Source: Blasia pusilla (taxonomy: Eukaryota > Marchantiophyta > Marchantiopsida > Blasiales). From it: a DNA stretch of 64,000 nucleotides. The stretch spans positions 11,346,001 to 11,410,000 of the forward strand of contig CM114272.1 of the NCBI GenBank assembly GCA_050084515.1. Direction: 5' to 3'. A model generated the notes under the pieces. The model saw only the letters and a program-made list of their open reading frames with translations, did no database searches and was not told where the DNA came from. Positions within the stretch are counted from its first letter, which is position 1. Every line of letters begins with the position of its first letter. Positions 62,862 to 64,000 of the stretch are shown one piece after another. The translations under genes and the position numbers were made by a program.

Positions 62862-64000
62862 AGAAGGGTTGTGAACTTGAAAAATTTGCTCACTATTGCA
62901 CGTATTCCTAACTTTGAAGAGAATCACATTCGAATTCTTAGGTTGGGAGATCGTATTGATAGTATGACTGGCCGTTTTTGTGTTGGACTTATGAATGTTG
63001 TTTGTCCGACTTGCAATGCTATACATTGGAAGTGTGAGAGAGTGAAGTATACTAGGTTTATAAGCTCGCCTTTTAGTATGTGTTGTGGGTATGGTAAGAT
63101 TCAATTACCATATTTGACAGCTTCACCTTCTATACTAGCAGAATTACTTTCTAGTATGAGTTCAAATAGTCTTCATTTTTTGCGTAATGCACGTGCCTAT
63201 AATAAGTGCTATTCAATTGGCATCTAATGGGGCACATGTGACAGAGCAACGAGGCGGTACAGGAAACTTCAGGATTCAAGGTGGTGTATATCATTCTATT
63301 GGACCTCTTCATCTTTGAAAGTGGTGCTCCTCCACATTCAGCAAGCAAATTTATATTCATGATGATGAGCATCAGATGGAACATAGAAGAAGGATTATGA
63401 GTGGAGATTATCGGGATCAATTGAGGCCAAAGATCTTAAGGGGATTACAAGATATGTTATATGCCCATAATCCATATGTGGCGTTATTTCCAAATGTGGC
63501 TATTGATCCATGTAATTCTGACTTCCATATTGTTCTTAAGGATAGTAAGCGAGGTCTCGATGCAAAACGATACACCTTGCTTGTTGCTTCAGAGATTGTA
63601 GCTATCTTGCCCGGAGATGGGAGTCAACCAGTAGAAGGACGTGATATTATTGTTCGCTTATATGGAGGAGGGATTCGTTGTCTGTCAGACTTGAATGAAG
63701 CGTATATCCCATTGCACTTTGTTTTTCCTTTTGTTTATGGTGAAGCATGTTGGCATCTTGGGATATCTTTGCAAGTGCAACATGATCATAGAGATGATCT
63801 GCCCTTAAGAGGGGATGCTATGATGGATGAAGATAGAGATGATATTGTACAAGGAGGAATTCAAGGTGAGGTTACCACTCATGAGGCGAGTTCAAAGACC
63901 ATTACAACTTTACAATTTGCTTCATTCAGACTTCAAATGCGAGCTAACGCTATGGATAATAATCGGTTGTTGAGGTTTGGTCGTCTTACTCAAGAATATA

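Larger units (their letters stand above)
61262..64000 (+). pseudogene. Helitron 2 transposase, N-terminal part, broken and cut by window end
   Basis: Exons are 61262-61515, 61618-61803, 61895-61957, 62067-62252, 62339-62407 and 62511 onward. The last leads into the Helitron N-terminal domain: CPTCNAIHW and CCGYGKIQLP (63005-63105), FRIQGGVYHSIGPLH, then an open stretch 63319-64000 with QIYIHDDEHQ, NPYVALFPN, SEIVAILPG, AYIPLHFVFPF and FGRLTQEY. These are standard landmarks of RepHel proteins just before the HUH Rep domain, which would lie to the right. Breaks: a 1-base deletion at about 62798, a 1-base insertion at about 63206, TGA at 63316-63318, and three lost splice sites. The final 680 bases are intact, suggesting moderate age. 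Confidence 0.85.

Overview
The window reads as nuclear DNA of a land plant. The evidence is a spliced half-size ABC transporter of the plant ABCG24/28/29 type, a spliced GET1/WRB gene with plant-like signature motifs, a U2 snRNA-like gene with a plant-type 3' box, Ty1/copia elements whose primer-binding site fits initiator tRNA-Met, and Helitrons. A non-seed plant (liverwort or moss) is possible because the host proteins look divergent, but I cannot fix the species. Base composition is sharply compartmented: GC-richer islands that hold the host genes sit in AT-rich, transposon-rich DNA.

Layout. 1-2181 (-): the 5' half of an ABCG transporter gene, four coding exons rebuilt by splice-phase matching, running off the left edge. 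2182-5170: its GC-rich upstream region, no gene seen. 5177-7030: small inverted-repeat elements, including two copies of a short non-autonomous element with ends CAAGGTTG and 8-bp target duplications (hAT-like); further copies at 18685-19046 and 12838-12899. 9040-9935: GC-rich island without a recognisable gene. 11520-12800: decayed minus-strand coding remnants. 14919-15116 (-): U2 snRNA-like gene. 19640-20760 (+): broken copia pol, ending at a fold-back element with ~190-bp inverted arms (20775-21789). 25582-28037 (-): complete seven-exon GET1/WRB gene (189 aa), the best host gene here, with a partial exon-1 copy in intron 1 and a 104-bp tandem duplication upstream.

30958-37140 is a nest of decayed elements on the minus strand: an unknown coding relic, a copia 3' end with its LTR, and a Helitron Rep-helicase whose HUH motif is destroyed. 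40861-45707 (-) is a full-length but inactive copia retrotransposon with both LTRs, PBS and a near-matching 5-bp target duplication. 45833-45886 is a perfect 25-bp hairpin. 45950-57400 is mostly AT-rich and gene-poor, with a ~118-bp (GA)n tract. 57400-59600 is another GC-richer island with unassigned open frames. 59797-64000 (+) is the N-terminal part of a second Helitron, with tandemly copied exon modules, intragenic repeats and splice-site decay, running off the right edge.

The host genes (ABCG transport, tail-anchored protein insertion, splicing RNA) are unrelated in function; nothing suggests a shared pathway. I found no clear undescribed system. The most unusual structures are the exon-module array in the right-hand Helitron, the altered U2 copy, the GET1 exon duplication, and the fold-back and hairpin elements.
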